A stretch of 64,000 nt of DNA, taken from contig NC_045429.1 in the NCBI RefSeq assembly GCF_902635505.1, forward strand, positions 130,843,804-130,907,803, given 5' to 3'. Position numbers and translations under genes: made by a program. The notes below the pieces were generated by a model. That model made no database searches. It was not told the DNA's origin and was given only the letters and a program-made list of their open reading frames with translations. Positions 22,650 through 33,440 of the stretch are shown here, piece by piece (the first letter of the stretch is position 1; each line of letters starts with the position of its first letter). Source of the stretch: Sarcophilus harrisii (taxonomy: Eukaryota; Chordata; Mammalia; Dasyuromorphia; Dasyuridae).

Positions 22650-24340
22650 TTCAGTATAAAGGCACTTCCTTAAACCTGAATCTGAGAAAATTTATAAACA
22701 GGCTAACTCCATTGAGTCCCCTATGATTACTCTTTCATATTAAACCTTTTTATGTTTCTGTTTGAATGTCAGATTTTTTATTAAGCTCCATTCTTTTCAT
22801 CAGGAATAATTGAAAATGCTCTATTTTACTAAACGTCTGCTTTTTTCCCTGAAAATTAATCTTGGTTGTAATCCTAGCTCTTTTGCCCTCCAGAATATTA
22901 TATTTTATGCTCTCTTCTGTTCTTTCAATGTGGAAGCTGTTAAATCTTGAGTAATCCTGACTTGATTTTTTTTCTCAGTGCATGCAATATTTTCTCCTTG
23001 ACTTAGGATTTCTTGAATTTGGTTATAAAATTCCTGGGGGTTTTCATTTGAAGATTTCTTTCAGGAGTTGATTGGTGGATTATTTTAGTTTTTAATCTGT
23101 ATTTTGGAGCTAAAATATTAGGGTAGTTTTTCAAAATATAATGACTAGACTCTTTTTTTTCATGACTTTCCAGTAGTCGACTAATTTTTAAATTACCTCT
23201 CCTTGATCTGTTTTCCAAGTTAGTTGTTTTCCCAATGACATATTTTCATATGTTCTTCTAATTTTTCATTGTTTTGATTTATTTTATTGTTTCTTGATGT
23301 CTCATGGGGTCATTAGCTTTCACTTGCCCAATTTTAATTTTTAAGGAATTTTTTTTCAGTGAACTTTTGTATCTCTCTTTTCATTTGGCCTATTTTCTGC
23401 TTTTTGAAAAATTCTTTTTTTTTTTTCAGTGAAATTTCACCTTAGGCAGCTAAGTGGTACAATGGATAGAGCATTGTTTCTGGAATTATGAGAGCCTAAA
23501 TTCAAATCTGGCCTCAAACATTTACTAGCTTTGTGATTGTCAGCAAGTTCCTTAACCTTGATTGACTCAAAAAAGAAAAAGAAAAAGAACAGGAAAGGAA
23601 AGGAAAGTAAAAAATTTATACTTCTTTTGCCAATTCTGCTTTTAAAGGTATTATTGTCTTAAAGAGTTTTTGTGCCTCTTTTATTTACCAAACTGTTAAT
23701 TTTCTTTCCTTTTTTTTTTATTTGCACCACTCTCATTTCTTTTCCCAATTTTTTCCTTTTCCACTCTTATTTCTTTCTTTAACTCTTCTAGGATTTCCTG
23801 ATGGCCTTCAGTCCAATTAGCATTTTTCTTTAAAGTTTGATTGTAGCTGTTTTCATATTGTTATTTTCTTCTCAGTTTAATGTCTTGGTCTTCCATGCCA
23901 CTGTAATAACTTTTTATGGTCAAGTTCTTTTTTGTTGTTTGCTCATTTTTCCAATTTATTTCTTAACTTTGAACTTTATGTTAAAGTTGGCCCCTGATCA
24001 CCTTAGGGTAGAGAGGCACTCTGTTAAACTTTAGGCTTTTTCCATATTTCTGTTTATAGAGCTAATTCTGGAAGTCTGCAAGTTTTTAGTGCTTTCAAGG
24101 TGGTTTTATTCTAGGAAAAGATGTACTCATTGTTTTCCTGCCCCTGCACTCTAGGGTCCCTGACCTACTGGAACCATAAATACAAGGGCTCTGTTGGCCC
24201 TGGAAATGTGAACAGGGCTCTAGTTCTCTTGTGACCAATCACAAGCATTCCTCTCTGTCCTAGAATTGCAACCCAAAACAACAGAATTGTCAATCAGCAT
24301 CAGCCACAAATGTCAGCAAATGGTTCTTGATAATCTTAAG
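22650..24340 (-). mobile_element. L1 5' region and ORF1, minus, 3' part missing, SINE inside
   Basis: The minus frame at 23003-23218 begins ENRSRRGNLKISRLLESHEK and contains TPRNFITKF, the RRM region of L1 ORF1 (human: RSRRNNIRI... and PRPIIVKF). The stretch 23610-23960 is the reversed coiled-coil part and 23960-24340 looks like 5' UTR. A WSINE1 sits at 23438-23575. The reading frame is broken. Confidence 0.7.
23438..23575 (+). mobile_element. WSINE1-like SINE within L1
   Basis: AGGCAGCTAAGTGGTACAAT, GAGCCTAAATTCAAATCTGG and CTTTGTGATTGTCAGCAAG, then an A-rich AAAG tail to 23610. Confidence 0.8.
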
Positions 24341-24476
24341 GCACTAGGTTAAATGTCAAGGATATATAGATAAAATCTTTACCCTCAAGAAGTTTACATT
24401 CTAGCATGAAAAGATATAACATGTACCCAAAGAAGTATAAAATAAGGGAAAGTGAGGAGAGAACATTATTATTATT
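24341..24476 (-). mobile_element. L2 3' end fragment, minus, cut by a SINE
   Basis: GCACTAGGTTAAATGTCAAG and TACCCTCAAGAAGTTTACAT are the reversed L2 terminus. A WSINE1 follows. Confidence 0.6.
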
Positions 24477-24630
24477 ATTATTATTTTGCTGAGGCAATTG
24501 GGGTTAAGTGACTTGCCCAAGATCACACAGCCAGAAAGTGTTAAGTAAGTGTCTGAGGCCAGATTTTGTACTCAGGTCCTTCTGACTTTTGGCCTGGTGC
24601 TCTATCCACTGTACCACCTAGCTGTCCCAA
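24477..24630 (-). mobile_element. WSINE1-like SINE, minus
   Basis: An ATT-repeat head, then GGCAATTGGGGTTAAGTGAC, TTGCCCAAGATCACACAGCC and CCACTGTACCACCTAGCTGT. Confidence 0.9.
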
Positions 24631-25369
24631 AAGAGAACATTATTAAGAAGAAAAAAGATTCATATTTCCTGGATTCAAAGAGCACAGGTCCTAAAGGATT
24701 AGAGAGATAGAAGGTTTAGATAAGACATGATGGTCTCTACCATCAGAGTGCTTAATGCTTGAACTGTGTGACCTTGAACAAGGTCTTTATTTGTGAAATA
24801 GGTTGTAGTCAACATTCTATGAGATTCTAGCTCTATGAGCATATGGACATTACACAAATACAATCATGTCTATATGTTTGTGATAGGCCAGACATGGCTT
24901 ATATGGGCCAGCCAGGCTGGTACTTCAATATTGGAAAGGAATGGGATACTTGTGAAATATTTAGCAGTTAATAAAAAATAGTCTACTGATTCATCTAATA
25001 GGATAATAGTCAGAGCAGAGATAAGTCTTGATTCACTTGAACATAACTTTCCTATCCTGGGGTTGATTAGGACTTTGGTTTCTAGCCAAAAGTGTCAGGG
25101 CCCAGCTGGATCTCCTCATAACTTTTTGGTACTGTGCTGATCAAGAAGCTATGTCAACATTCTGAGCCTTTAGTGCCTGAACCAATTAAGTCTCAAAGAT
25201 GGTTTCAGTCCCTTTTAAGGAAAAGTACTGGGCCAAAATGCTTGGGATGGGGGACCCTCATAAATATTCATCTTACTGCAACATTGAAGACTATTGTGTA
25301 ATATGGAAATTATCTCTACTGATGTAAATTGCAAATTGTGCATAAATTAGGGCTTTAGAAACCTACCTG

Positions 25370-25465
25370 AAGCTCCAAGAAGTTGAGGGATTTGTCTATG
25401 TTTACAGAGGTAATATATAAGGCTGAATATGGATGCAAGCCTATCTGGTTCCAACTGGGGCCTCT
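25370..25465 (-). mobile_element. MIR fragment, minus
   Basis: AAGTTGAGGGATTTGTCTAT, TTTACAGAGGTAATATATAA and ATGGATGCAAGCCTATCTGG. Confidence 0.45.
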
Positions 25466-25544
25466 GGCAATTACAACACTTCAAGGCTGCCTCTCCATTC
25501 ACAGATATCTAACTAGAAGATAATATAACATGATAAATACATTG

Positions 25545-25640
25545 TTGTTGTTCAGTTATTTCATTCATATCTGACTCTTTGTGATCCCATTTAGGGTTTT
25601 CTTGTAAGGATTTTAGAGTGATTTCTCCCATTATAGAGGG
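25545..25640 (-). mobile_element. SINE (long form) tail fragment, minus
   Basis: TTGTTGTTCAGTTATTTCAT, GACTCTTTGTGATCCCATTT and AGGGTTTTCTTGTAAGGAT. Confidence 0.7.
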
Positions 25641-25689
25641 ACACATCATTATATGGGTGTCATTACTTACTGGGGGAGAGGAGAAAACA

Positions 25690-25770
25690 GAACAGTCTTC
25701 CTTAAAAGGATTATATTTGATTTGAGTTTTAAAGGATAGGTGGGAATTCAGTAAAGAAGAGAAAAAAAGG
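25690..25770 (-). mobile_element. L2 fragment, minus
   Basis: CAGTCTTCCTTAAAAGG and TGAGTTTTAAAGGATAGGTG match the reversed L2 region before its tail. Confidence 0.5.
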
Positions 25771-25859
25771 GAATATGAATTTTTACTAATTCCAACTCTT
25801 TGATATTGATTTAATTTTGCTATTTCCCATCAGTAAGCAAAAGTTAATCAGAATAAACT

Positions 25860-26190
25860 GAAAGTCCTACATTTGTATTTTTTCAAAAAAAATCAAAATT
25901 TTATAAGTACAAGACGGCAAAGATGGGAGTAAAATGCTGCTATTTGAAAAAGAATTTGGGAGTTTAATTGCCTTCAAGTTCAATATGAGTTAGCACGGTA
26001 ATGTGACAACTATATTAAGAGAGGAATAATTTTCAGGAGAGATTGTGATCCCATTGTACTCTCTCCCAGTCAGACTTCATCTGAGATATTGTGTTTAGTT
26101 CTGGATACTGCATTTTCAGGAAGAACAATGGATAAAGTAGACCATTCAGAGAAGGAAAACTCAAAATATGAAGAAGGCCCATAAAATCAT
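25860..26190 (+). mobile_element. CR1/L3 LINE ORF2 C-terminal relic
   Basis: TATAAGTACAAGACGGCAAA, GAAAAAGAATTTGGGAGTTT, AGACTTCATCTGAGATATTG and GTTTAGTTCTGGATACTGCA follow the amniote CR1/L3 order (consensus RPHLEYCVQFW). Confidence 0.75.
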
Positions 26191-27450
26191 GAGATATAAA
26201 GATTGGTTTTAATTTTATTTTTTTCTAATTGTTCTGGCAAATAGAAGAGAAGAATATCTATTTTCAAAGGATATAATGCCTTAATGACAGTGGTAGTATG
26301 CCTTTTATGGCCTAGAATTATGAAGTCTGGTAGAACTACCTCTTCTAATGTTGCAACATTCAAATTTATTAGAACCTATTCTGATAACTCTCACTAGTCT
26401 ATTTAAAATTATATTATCCTTAGGTAATAATCTTACTTGATCAAAGACAGCACTGGAGGAAAATGTGTGGGAGAGTTTCTTTGGTGCCCTACACTAAGGA
26501 CATGCTTATTTTTAGAATGAAATCTCATAGCCTTATTCAATGTTGTAAACTTTTATTTGGCTCTGTGAATAAAGTAACATTCTGAAAAAAGGGTAAAGTA
26601 TGTCTTGCAGATGAAAAGTTAGAGGTTGTTGGTATAAAGTGATGGAATATGGGTCCTCTCCATTCTTTCTGGAGCCAAAACACTTTTGTTGAGACATAGG
26701 GATGAAATGGGTTGCTCTCCACTATAGGTAGACTTCTTTTGGATAATCAAAGTTCGGCCATCAGCAGGTGAGAGAAAATATTTGCAGAAGATGCAATTTC
26801 ACCCTTATTCCCCAAATCTCTTTCCACCCAGGTGACAAGATCTTTTAATTACAATTGATTCTATTCCTTACCATATCATTGAGGTGAGATAGCAGGTCCA
26901 GACTGAATCCTATAGGTCAATGAACCATCTATTTAATATCTACTGTCACAATTAGGGTCAGTAAATACAATTCACCCCCATTTTGGGGAAAATATAGGGG
27001 TTCAGTGATGGCTCTTTAAGACAGATAACAATTAGCTCTTACCACCCTTTTTTGTTTTATTCTGTACAGGAAACTGAGGTTATTACTGAAGATCATGTCA
27101 GTCTTAAGATAAAAATTTCATACAATGTACTATAGAATTATTTATTACATCTAGTTTCTACCCAAGTGCTAATTTTGACTTATCTATAAGGTCCAGATCA
27201 ATTTGATCATATATTGATTATCACACTATTGATTTCTAGTTTGAGGGGTAGAAGGCTGAGTCCTTTAATTAATATTATTGAATATTATCATAATATATAA
27301 TTTAATATAATTACTATGAATTATTTCTTCTATATCCTCCAATTTTCTAACTCCCATAACTGTATCACTTACTTTTCTTTGCTCACTTTATGGTAGATTT
27401 ATTATTTCGGAATTGTAAAATCACACATTTCCAGACAATTTGATATGAAC
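26191..27450. other. Gene-free stretch, nothing recognised
   Basis: AT-rich. The beginning may be a faint continuation of the CR1/L3 relic. The 61-codon minus frame at 26537-26722 has no family resemblance. Confidence 0.45.
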
Positions 27451-27454
27451 TCAT

Positions 27455-27545
27455 CAAGGAGTCAGTCAGTCAACTATTATTTATTAAGTACCTATTATAT
27501 GCTAGACACTGTGCTTAGAAAGGGATAAAACAGCAGAGAAGACAC
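27455..27545 (-). mobile_element. L2 3' tail, minus
   Basis: GTCAGTCAGTCAACTATTAT, TTATTAAGTACCTATTATAT and GCTAGACACTGTGCTTAG. Confidence 0.7.
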
Positions 27546-28039
27546 TGGAAAGCTCAGCTGCTTCTAACATGGTGAATGAACTCTAGAATATGCTGACAGA
27601 GTGAATTGGTTTGGAAATACATGCTTTGTTTTCAAAATTCTTCCTTTGGGAAACAGTTGGGCAAAAAGACTCAAGGAAAATTGAATAAATGTGGGTCATT
27701 TTCCTGCTATCCAAACCCAAATATTTTAGACACTTCACAAGATTCAGCTAACCCTATATTTTTCATATTTTCTCTCTCCTCAAGTCTTTATTCTTGTAGT
27801 TTTGCTCAATACCAAAAGCAGACACACCAGAAATCTCCTGAGGGAAAAAAAAATGCACTTTTGGTAAGTCACAACTACATTCTGAAGGATCAAGAAATGT
27901 GAATGAAAGAAATATGTAGATGTGAAATCAATCTTCAAGCCACCTCAATACAGTAATATGATTCACATTTCTATAGAAATTGAAGTTCTTCTTTCATATT
28001 TTCTCTGTAAGATACATTATGTGTACTACCTTTGTAGGT
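27546..28039. other. Gene-free stretch, nothing recognised
   Basis: A 98-codon frame (27606-27902, plus) begins at a non-ATG codon and shows no domain or homology that I can see. Confidence 0.4.
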
Positions 28040-28175
28040 ATAGGTGTGATTACCTTTATTTTGTTGGGGAGGAAATGAGGTTGAGTGATTTGCTACTAAT
28101 CACACAGTTGAGTGATCTTTTCAGGATTTGAAATAAGGTTTTCTTACCCTAAGTCTAGTATTCTTTCCCCCTTAT
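28040..28175 (-). mobile_element. MIR SINE, minus, decayed
   Basis: GGGGAGGAAATGAGGTTGAG, TAATCACACAGTTGAGTGAT and AGGATTTGAAATAAGG. Confidence 0.55.
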
Positions 28176-28417
28176 CTTACTGTCTCTCACATCTCTTTTT
28201 CTAAAAGCAACACTTAAATTTAATGTTGAGGCTAGTCTCATCATCAATGAGATTTAAAATGAGTACAATATAATAAAAAATGACAATTCTACCTAAATCC
28301 ATCTACTTATTCAGTGCTATTCCAATTAAACTACCAAAAAAATTTATTGAACTAGGAAAAGGTAATTTTAAAATTCATTTGGAACAACAAAAGTCTGCCC
28401 AGTCAATTTTACCAGGG

Positions 28418-28961
28418 TGTGGCAGCTATGCGTGTTACAGTTTTTTGGAGCCACAGATGAGAGTTGGGTTAGAAATGGACACCAAAGATGGATAAGCAGC
28501 CCTGAAAAGGGCCCTCCCACTAGAGGTAGTAGTTCTTGAATACCCCATACACTACTGTTATATGATTTTAGATATACGTGGCAAAAGGAGCTGTATAGCA
28601 GGAAATTACCCGAAGAGGGGGAACAAGGTGTGCAGAGGAGAAAAACAGGAAGGCAGTAGTGAAAGGTTGTTTACCCCAAGATTAATGATTTTGTTATTGA
28701 GTAGCCTGTACCGGGACGGGGTAAAGACAAAGAAAGCTGAGTATGAGATGATGTAATGAGATGGTATATATGAAGGAATGTAACTGTGAGATGTTAGAGA
28801 AGATGTAGGGTGCTTAATAAATGCTTGCAGCACTTAGTAACATCCCCGTGCTCTGTGGGGAAGAGAGCAGCTGGAAGGAGCTGCTTCAGAGATGTCCAAG
28901 GACCTGGAGGATGGTAAGGAACCCAGTTATAGTTCCCCTTGGTGAGTAGGGGAACTCAACA
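28418..28961 (+). mobile_element. Possible solo LTR of an endogenous retrovirus
   Basis: A ~540-bp segment, less AT-rich than the L1 it interrupts, begins TGTGGCAGC and ends CTCAACA. It carries a polyadenylation-like CTTAATAAATGCTTG about 150 bases before its end. These are LTR features, but no short target duplication could be matched and both boundaries are uncertain. No internal viral region is present. It is a fossil in any case. Confidence 0.4.
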
Positions 28962-29289
28962 CATTACAATGCAATATACAGTAGTAAATAAAAAGTCACT
29001 CCCTGTTTAATAAACGCAAAGATCCAAGTTTTAGGGACAAAAAACTTGTTATACAGTAAAAATTGCTGGGAAAACTGGAAAGCAATCTAGCAGAAACTAG
29101 GTCAGACCAATATCTTACATTATTTACCAAGATCATATCAAAATGGATATATGACCTAGACATAAAGGAAAATCTCATAAATAATTGAGAACACAAATAT
29201 TATCCATAAGATTTATGGATAAGAGAAGAATTTGTGAATTATCAAAAGATAGTGGAAAGATCTGTTCAAGTGATTTGTGGTATCATCTG

Positions 29290-29625
29290 AAAGAATTTAG
29301 GACTCTGGTCTCCTCCAAATCAAGTAAATGCATTTACTGAGATTTGCATATCTTGTAATGTAGTCAGCACCATTTACTAGATAAAAATCCTTGTCTTGCT
29401 TGGCTGAACTGCTTGTTGTTCTAGTGAGGCCTATGAGAAATGATTTCTGTGGGCTTGGGGCAACAATTAGAATCTCTTGATGATTAAGGATTTCTGTGTG
29501 TTTTGGGCTGAGGATAATAATTAGAATCCTATCATTAGCCCTGTGGGCTATTAAATGGATTGTTTTGATTATATTAAATAAAAAAATGTACAAAATTTTG
29601 TACAAATAAAGCCAATGTAGCCAGG
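29290..29625. mobile_element. Unrecognised insert within the old L1
   Basis: About 330 bases separate two collinear L1 ORF2 pieces. The minus strand is open for 102 codons (29297-29605) without recognisable homology. A perfect 18-base palindrome lies at 29587-29604. A TTAGAATC-containing block recurs twice inside (near 29466 and 29521). Confidence 0.4.
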
Positions 29626-29876
29626 ATTAGAAGAAAAACAGAAAATTATGGGGGAAATTTTTATAGCTGATTTCTTAGATAAAGTCCTTATAGCTCAAAT
29701 ATATAGAAAACTGAGTCAAATTTGCAAGAATATGTCATTAACTAATTGATAAATGGTCAAAGTATATAAAGAAGCAATTTTTAGAAGAAATCAAAGCTCC
29801 ATATAGTCATATGAAAAATTCTCTCTAAAGCAATATTGTGGGAGGTAAAATGACACAGCTAAAATGGGCAGCTGGA

Positions 29877-30246
29877 CACCCAGCGAAAGAACTCTGGGAG
29901 ATGACTAAAAACCATTACATTGAATTCCCAATCCCTATATTTTTGCCCACCTGCATTTTTTATTTCCTTCACAGGCTAATTGTACAATATTTCAGAGTCT
30001 GATTCTTTTTGTAAAATAATGGTTTGGTCATGTATACTTATTGTGCATCTAATTTACATTTTAATATATTTAACATCTATTGGTCATCCTGCCATCTGGG
30101 GGAGGGGGTGGGGGGAAGGAGGGGAAAAATTGGAACAAGAGGTTTGGCAATCATCAATGCTGTAAAGTTGCCCATGCATATAACCTGTAAATAAAAGGCT
30201 ATTAAAATTTTTAAAAATAAAAATAAAAAAATAATAAAATTTGGGA
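29877..30246 (+). mobile_element. L1 3' end, young, inserted in a SINE head
   Basis: It has the 3' UTR with GGAACAAGAGGTTTGGCAAT and CCTGTAAATAAAAGGCTATT, then an A-rich tail. Perfect 16-bp target duplications AAAATGGGCAGCTGGA lie at 29861-29876 and 30247-30262. The open frames over it (29980-30165 plus, 30077-30313 minus) are not genes. Confidence 0.9.
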
Positions 30247-30251
30247 AAAAT

Positions 30252-30405
30252 GGGCAGCTGGATGGCACAATGAATAAAGTTCCAGGCCTGCAGTCAGAAA
30301 GACTCATCTTCAAATTTGGCCTCGGATACTTACAAAATGTGTGTTCCTGAGCAACTCACTTAACCTCTCACTGTCTCAGTTTTCTCATCTGTAAAATGAG
30401 CTAAA
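30252..30405 (+). mobile_element. Marsupial SINE (long form, truncated)
   Basis: GGGCAGCTGGATGGCACAAT, GTGTTCCTGAGCAACTCACT and TTTTCTCATCTGTAAAATGA. Its first 12 bases are repeated at 29865 by the L1 insertion. Confidence 0.85.
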
Positions 30406-30499
30406 ATATGGATTCTTCCCCTTCATGCACATATCTCTGAAATCTATACAACGTTTAATTGATTTATTTAATTACAATTAATTAAAACCAGTTGTTCTG

Positions 30500-31320
30500 T
30501 TGCTCCTTTGGGTTCTAACACATGTGGGTATGTATGCATAAATACAAACAGAGCAGCGCTGAAGGCTTCTCATAAACACATTGGAATGTTACATGAACTG
30601 ACCTCCTCAGGCCACCTTGTAAAAAATAGCATTGAAAGTGAAGAAAAAAACTGGCTGCAAAAACTGAAGAACATAGAGAACAGCTTAAATGAAAACATTA
30701 AGACTGCAACAAAGTTCTAAAAATTCATCAGGAGTAAAGAATGACCAAAAAAAAGGCTTAAAATAATCTCTTCCAGTCAATCCAGAACTATTCATGAAGA
30801 ATTTTAGAGGCCTGTAGTCATTTTAAATTGAGACAGAGCAGAAGAATAAGAAAGTGGGACCTGAAGGTAATAGAATTCCAACCCTGGGAATAAGAAACTA
30901 GGATTTGAAGCCAATGGGATTCCAACTCTGGCTTCTCTTAGGTGCAAAGAATAGAACTAATACCCATAGTTCACTGCACAGGAGACATGGACAGATAGTG
31001 TTCACTGGTTTGGGGCTTTCTAGGAATTCTAAACCCCTATACCACACCCATAACAAAATAGAGTATAACTACAGTGGCTGGCAGTCTTCACTGGAATCAT
31101 AACACGAGTAAGGATCAGTAACTTAGGCAATCCACATAGCTTGGGGGTCATCAAAGATTTGAGCCATTACTTAGAAATGTTGTACCCAACCAATCTGTTT
31201 AGGAAGGAAGGGAAGATGTAGTGAGACAAGAAACCTTATAAGAAGTCAAATACCAGGATAATCTGTGGCATTGGATTGGAGTATGTTAGGACTCCAATCA
31301 GGAGAGTCTGTAGTAGAAGA
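30500..31320. other. Unclassified stretch, possibly L1 5' UTR related
   Basis: A 70-codon frame at 30508-30720 ends in a charged, coiled-coil-like stretch (EEKNWLQKLKNIENSLNENI), which may be an ORF1-like remnant. A 44-bp tandem duplication lies at 30844-30931. Nothing else could be identified. Confidence 0.35.
30844..30931 (+). repeat. 44-bp tandem duplication
   Basis: 30844-30887 and 30888-30931 align without gaps: GAATAAGAAAGTGGGACCTG against GAATAAGAAACTAGGATTTG, and both units end in a TTCCAACYCTGG block. Confidence 0.8.
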
Positions 31321-31327
31321 AGAAGGC

Positions 31328-31560
31328 AGTTTGGTGGTGTAGTGAGTAGAACATTGGGCCTGAAATCAGGAAGAACTAGTTCCCACTTAGTTTCTATTCA
31401 TACAACTATGTGTGTGGGTAGACTACTTAATATCCAACTTTCTCAGTTTTCTTCTCTATAAAATAGTGATAATAATGGTACCTACTTTCCAGGATAGTTG
31501 TGAAGATAAAATGTTATAATATTTGCAAAGCTTAAAGTGTTATGGAAATGCTAGGTATAG
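31328..31560 (+). mobile_element. MIR/CORE-SINE
   Basis: TGTAGTGAGTAGAACATTGG, TCTATAAAATAGTGATAATA, GTACCTACTTTCCAGGATAG and TTGTGAAGATAAAATG. Confidence 0.75.
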
Positions 31561-32690
31561 GAAGGGGAAAAACTAGCATCAAATCACCAAGAGAAAGATC
31601 CAGAAGCCAGAAATTCTAGCAGAGAGGAGAGGTTTTAACCATTTGGCTAAAAAACAGCAGCAGTATCCAGACTGCAGAGGGAGTAAAACCAATCAGGACC
31701 GCTTATCTTCTCTAAGAGTAAGAGAGAGAAGAGGACTCTGGAACAATCCCAGAGAAGGTTAAAAAAAAAAAAAAAAAAAAATTCCAAGCTCTCCAGATTT
31801 CTTCCACACAAAAAAAGACAAAATTGAGCCTTGAGTCAAATGAAGAGCCACGTTGAGGAAGAATAAGTGTCCTCCTAGGACAACTGGAGAAAATCTAAAG
31901 AAAGATATCTAGAAGAAATTTTACTCAGTGTAAAGTGTAAACACATCTGGAATAGTTCCACTGTACCAGCAGGCTGCAAGTGCTGGGGTTAGCTGGTTTG
32001 GAAAGTGTCCTCTAACCTCCCAGATAGTATGAAGAGTTGGGTGACAGAGCCTTCAAGATTGAGGGAACCTCTGCAAATAAGGGACACCAGGTCCAGCTGA
32101 ACTGCTGAGACATAGTCGAAGTAAGAAGAAACCAACATATGCCCACTGAATGCAAAAGCAGTGGGGTAGGGATGCTGTGGGCTGCAGGAACTTACAGGAG
32201 AGTAAAATTATTGATTTAGGGAGAACTGAAAAAAGGATCTAAGGCCAGAAGCACCATCTTCCATATCCCTAGACTAGAAGTGACTACACTAGAAATTTGC
32301 AACAAAATGAACAAACAAAGGAGAAAGAAAAGTTACTATGGGAATAGGGAAAAGCAGGGTTCATCTTCAGAGGAAGATACCGAAGCAAAAACAAAACAAA
32401 ATAAAACACCTCTCCTACTCCTAAAGAGTAATGTCAAATAGTCACCTGCCCAAAATGAAATCATAGAAAAATTCAAAAAACCTTTTAAAATCAAATGAAA
32501 GAGATTGAAAAGAAAACTTTTTTTAAAAAATAAGAACAATCCAAGAAAAACAAGATTATCAAAAGAAAATCAACTAAATAGAAAATAAAGAGATACAGAA
32601 TCTTAAAGAAGAAAATGACTCCTTGAAAAGAAATATTTTGATGAAAATCTTTGAAACACAAACACCTTTGAAAGGTGATTACATTTAAAT
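31561..32690 (+). mobile_element. L1 5' UTR and start of ORF1, plus, 3' part missing
   Basis: The 5' UTR-like region leads to an ATG at 32307 reading MNKQRRKKSYYGNREKQGSS and then EEDTEAKTK, the N-terminus of marsupial L1 ORF1. Lysine-rich coiled-coil text follows and is soon broken by stops. A 21-base A run at 31761-31781 lies within the UTR. No ORF2 follows. Confidence 0.65.
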
Positions 32691-33269
32691 AATAAGAAAG
32701 GGCTAAATGATGTTTGATTATGTTTCCTTATTATGTGTGTTCACCCTGGTTGAAAGAATTCTGAAAAGAAAAAACAAACAAAAGAAATCTCCAAAATAGC
32801 TACAAACAATGAACAATCCCTGTCTGACCTCTACTTATTTCTACTTAATTATATTTTTTCAAGAATACATTTGCTGCATTTATTAATATTATTTTTCATG
32901 CGCATCTGAGATTGACCCCTTTGTTTGTTTGCATGTTTGCAACATGAAGGTTCACACTGAGTCACTGAGAGAGTAATCTTTCCTAGGGCTGGAATGGTGC
33001 TTCAACCCACCTACCCCTCGCCCACTGTTAGAAAGTATTTGCTCTCTAAATGGCAGCATAAAGACAAGTTATTTTATTCTTATATTTACAAGTGCAAAAT
33101 TTATACAAACTGGAGTCAAATTTTACAAATTTGTTCCATAGGCTTTTGTCTATGTAATTAGATGTTAATTAAAGAAAAAAATATCTTTGGAAGGAATTTT
33201 CTCTATTTCTCTCTATATATCTCTCTCTTTATTTTTGACTTAATTTTTCTTGAGGGTTTTTATTTTCAT
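32691..33269. other. Gene-free stretch, nothing recognised
   Basis: AT-rich DNA. No family could be placed. Confidence 0.4.
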
Positions 33270-33440
33270 TAGGGTGAGAGATCTGTTTTCTTTTACAACT
33301 TGACTTTTATAGAAATGTTTTACATAACTTCGCATGTGGTTTCTTAATTGTGGGTGGCGATAAGGGAGAGTATCCAGAACTCAAAAATCTTAAAAACAAG
33401 TGAATGTAACTGGGGAAAATATTAAATAAAAAAAAAAGAA
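33270..33440 (+). mobile_element. L1 3' UTR tail
   Basis: CAACTTGACTTTTATAGAAA, GAACTCAAAAATCTTAAAAA and TGTAACTGGGGAAAATATTA, ending in poly-A. Confidence 0.7.

Larger units (their letters stand above)
28260..29858 (+). mobile_element. Old L1 ORF2, broken up by two other insertions
   Basis: 28280-28400 translates as [20 protein letters not shown] (human L1: NAIPIKLPM). 28978-29260 resumes with AATTGCTGGGAAAACTGGAA and later ORF2 text, and 29640-29830 continues with the 'atttttatagctgatttctt' and 'aattgataaatggtcaaag' blocks. About 200 bases of expected L1 are missing around the first insert. Confidence 0.65.

Noticed and set aside
30508-30720. 70-codon frame with a coiled-coil-like end as a small gene
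   Set aside because: It is more likely an L1 ORF1-like remnant; no promoter, splice or homology support.
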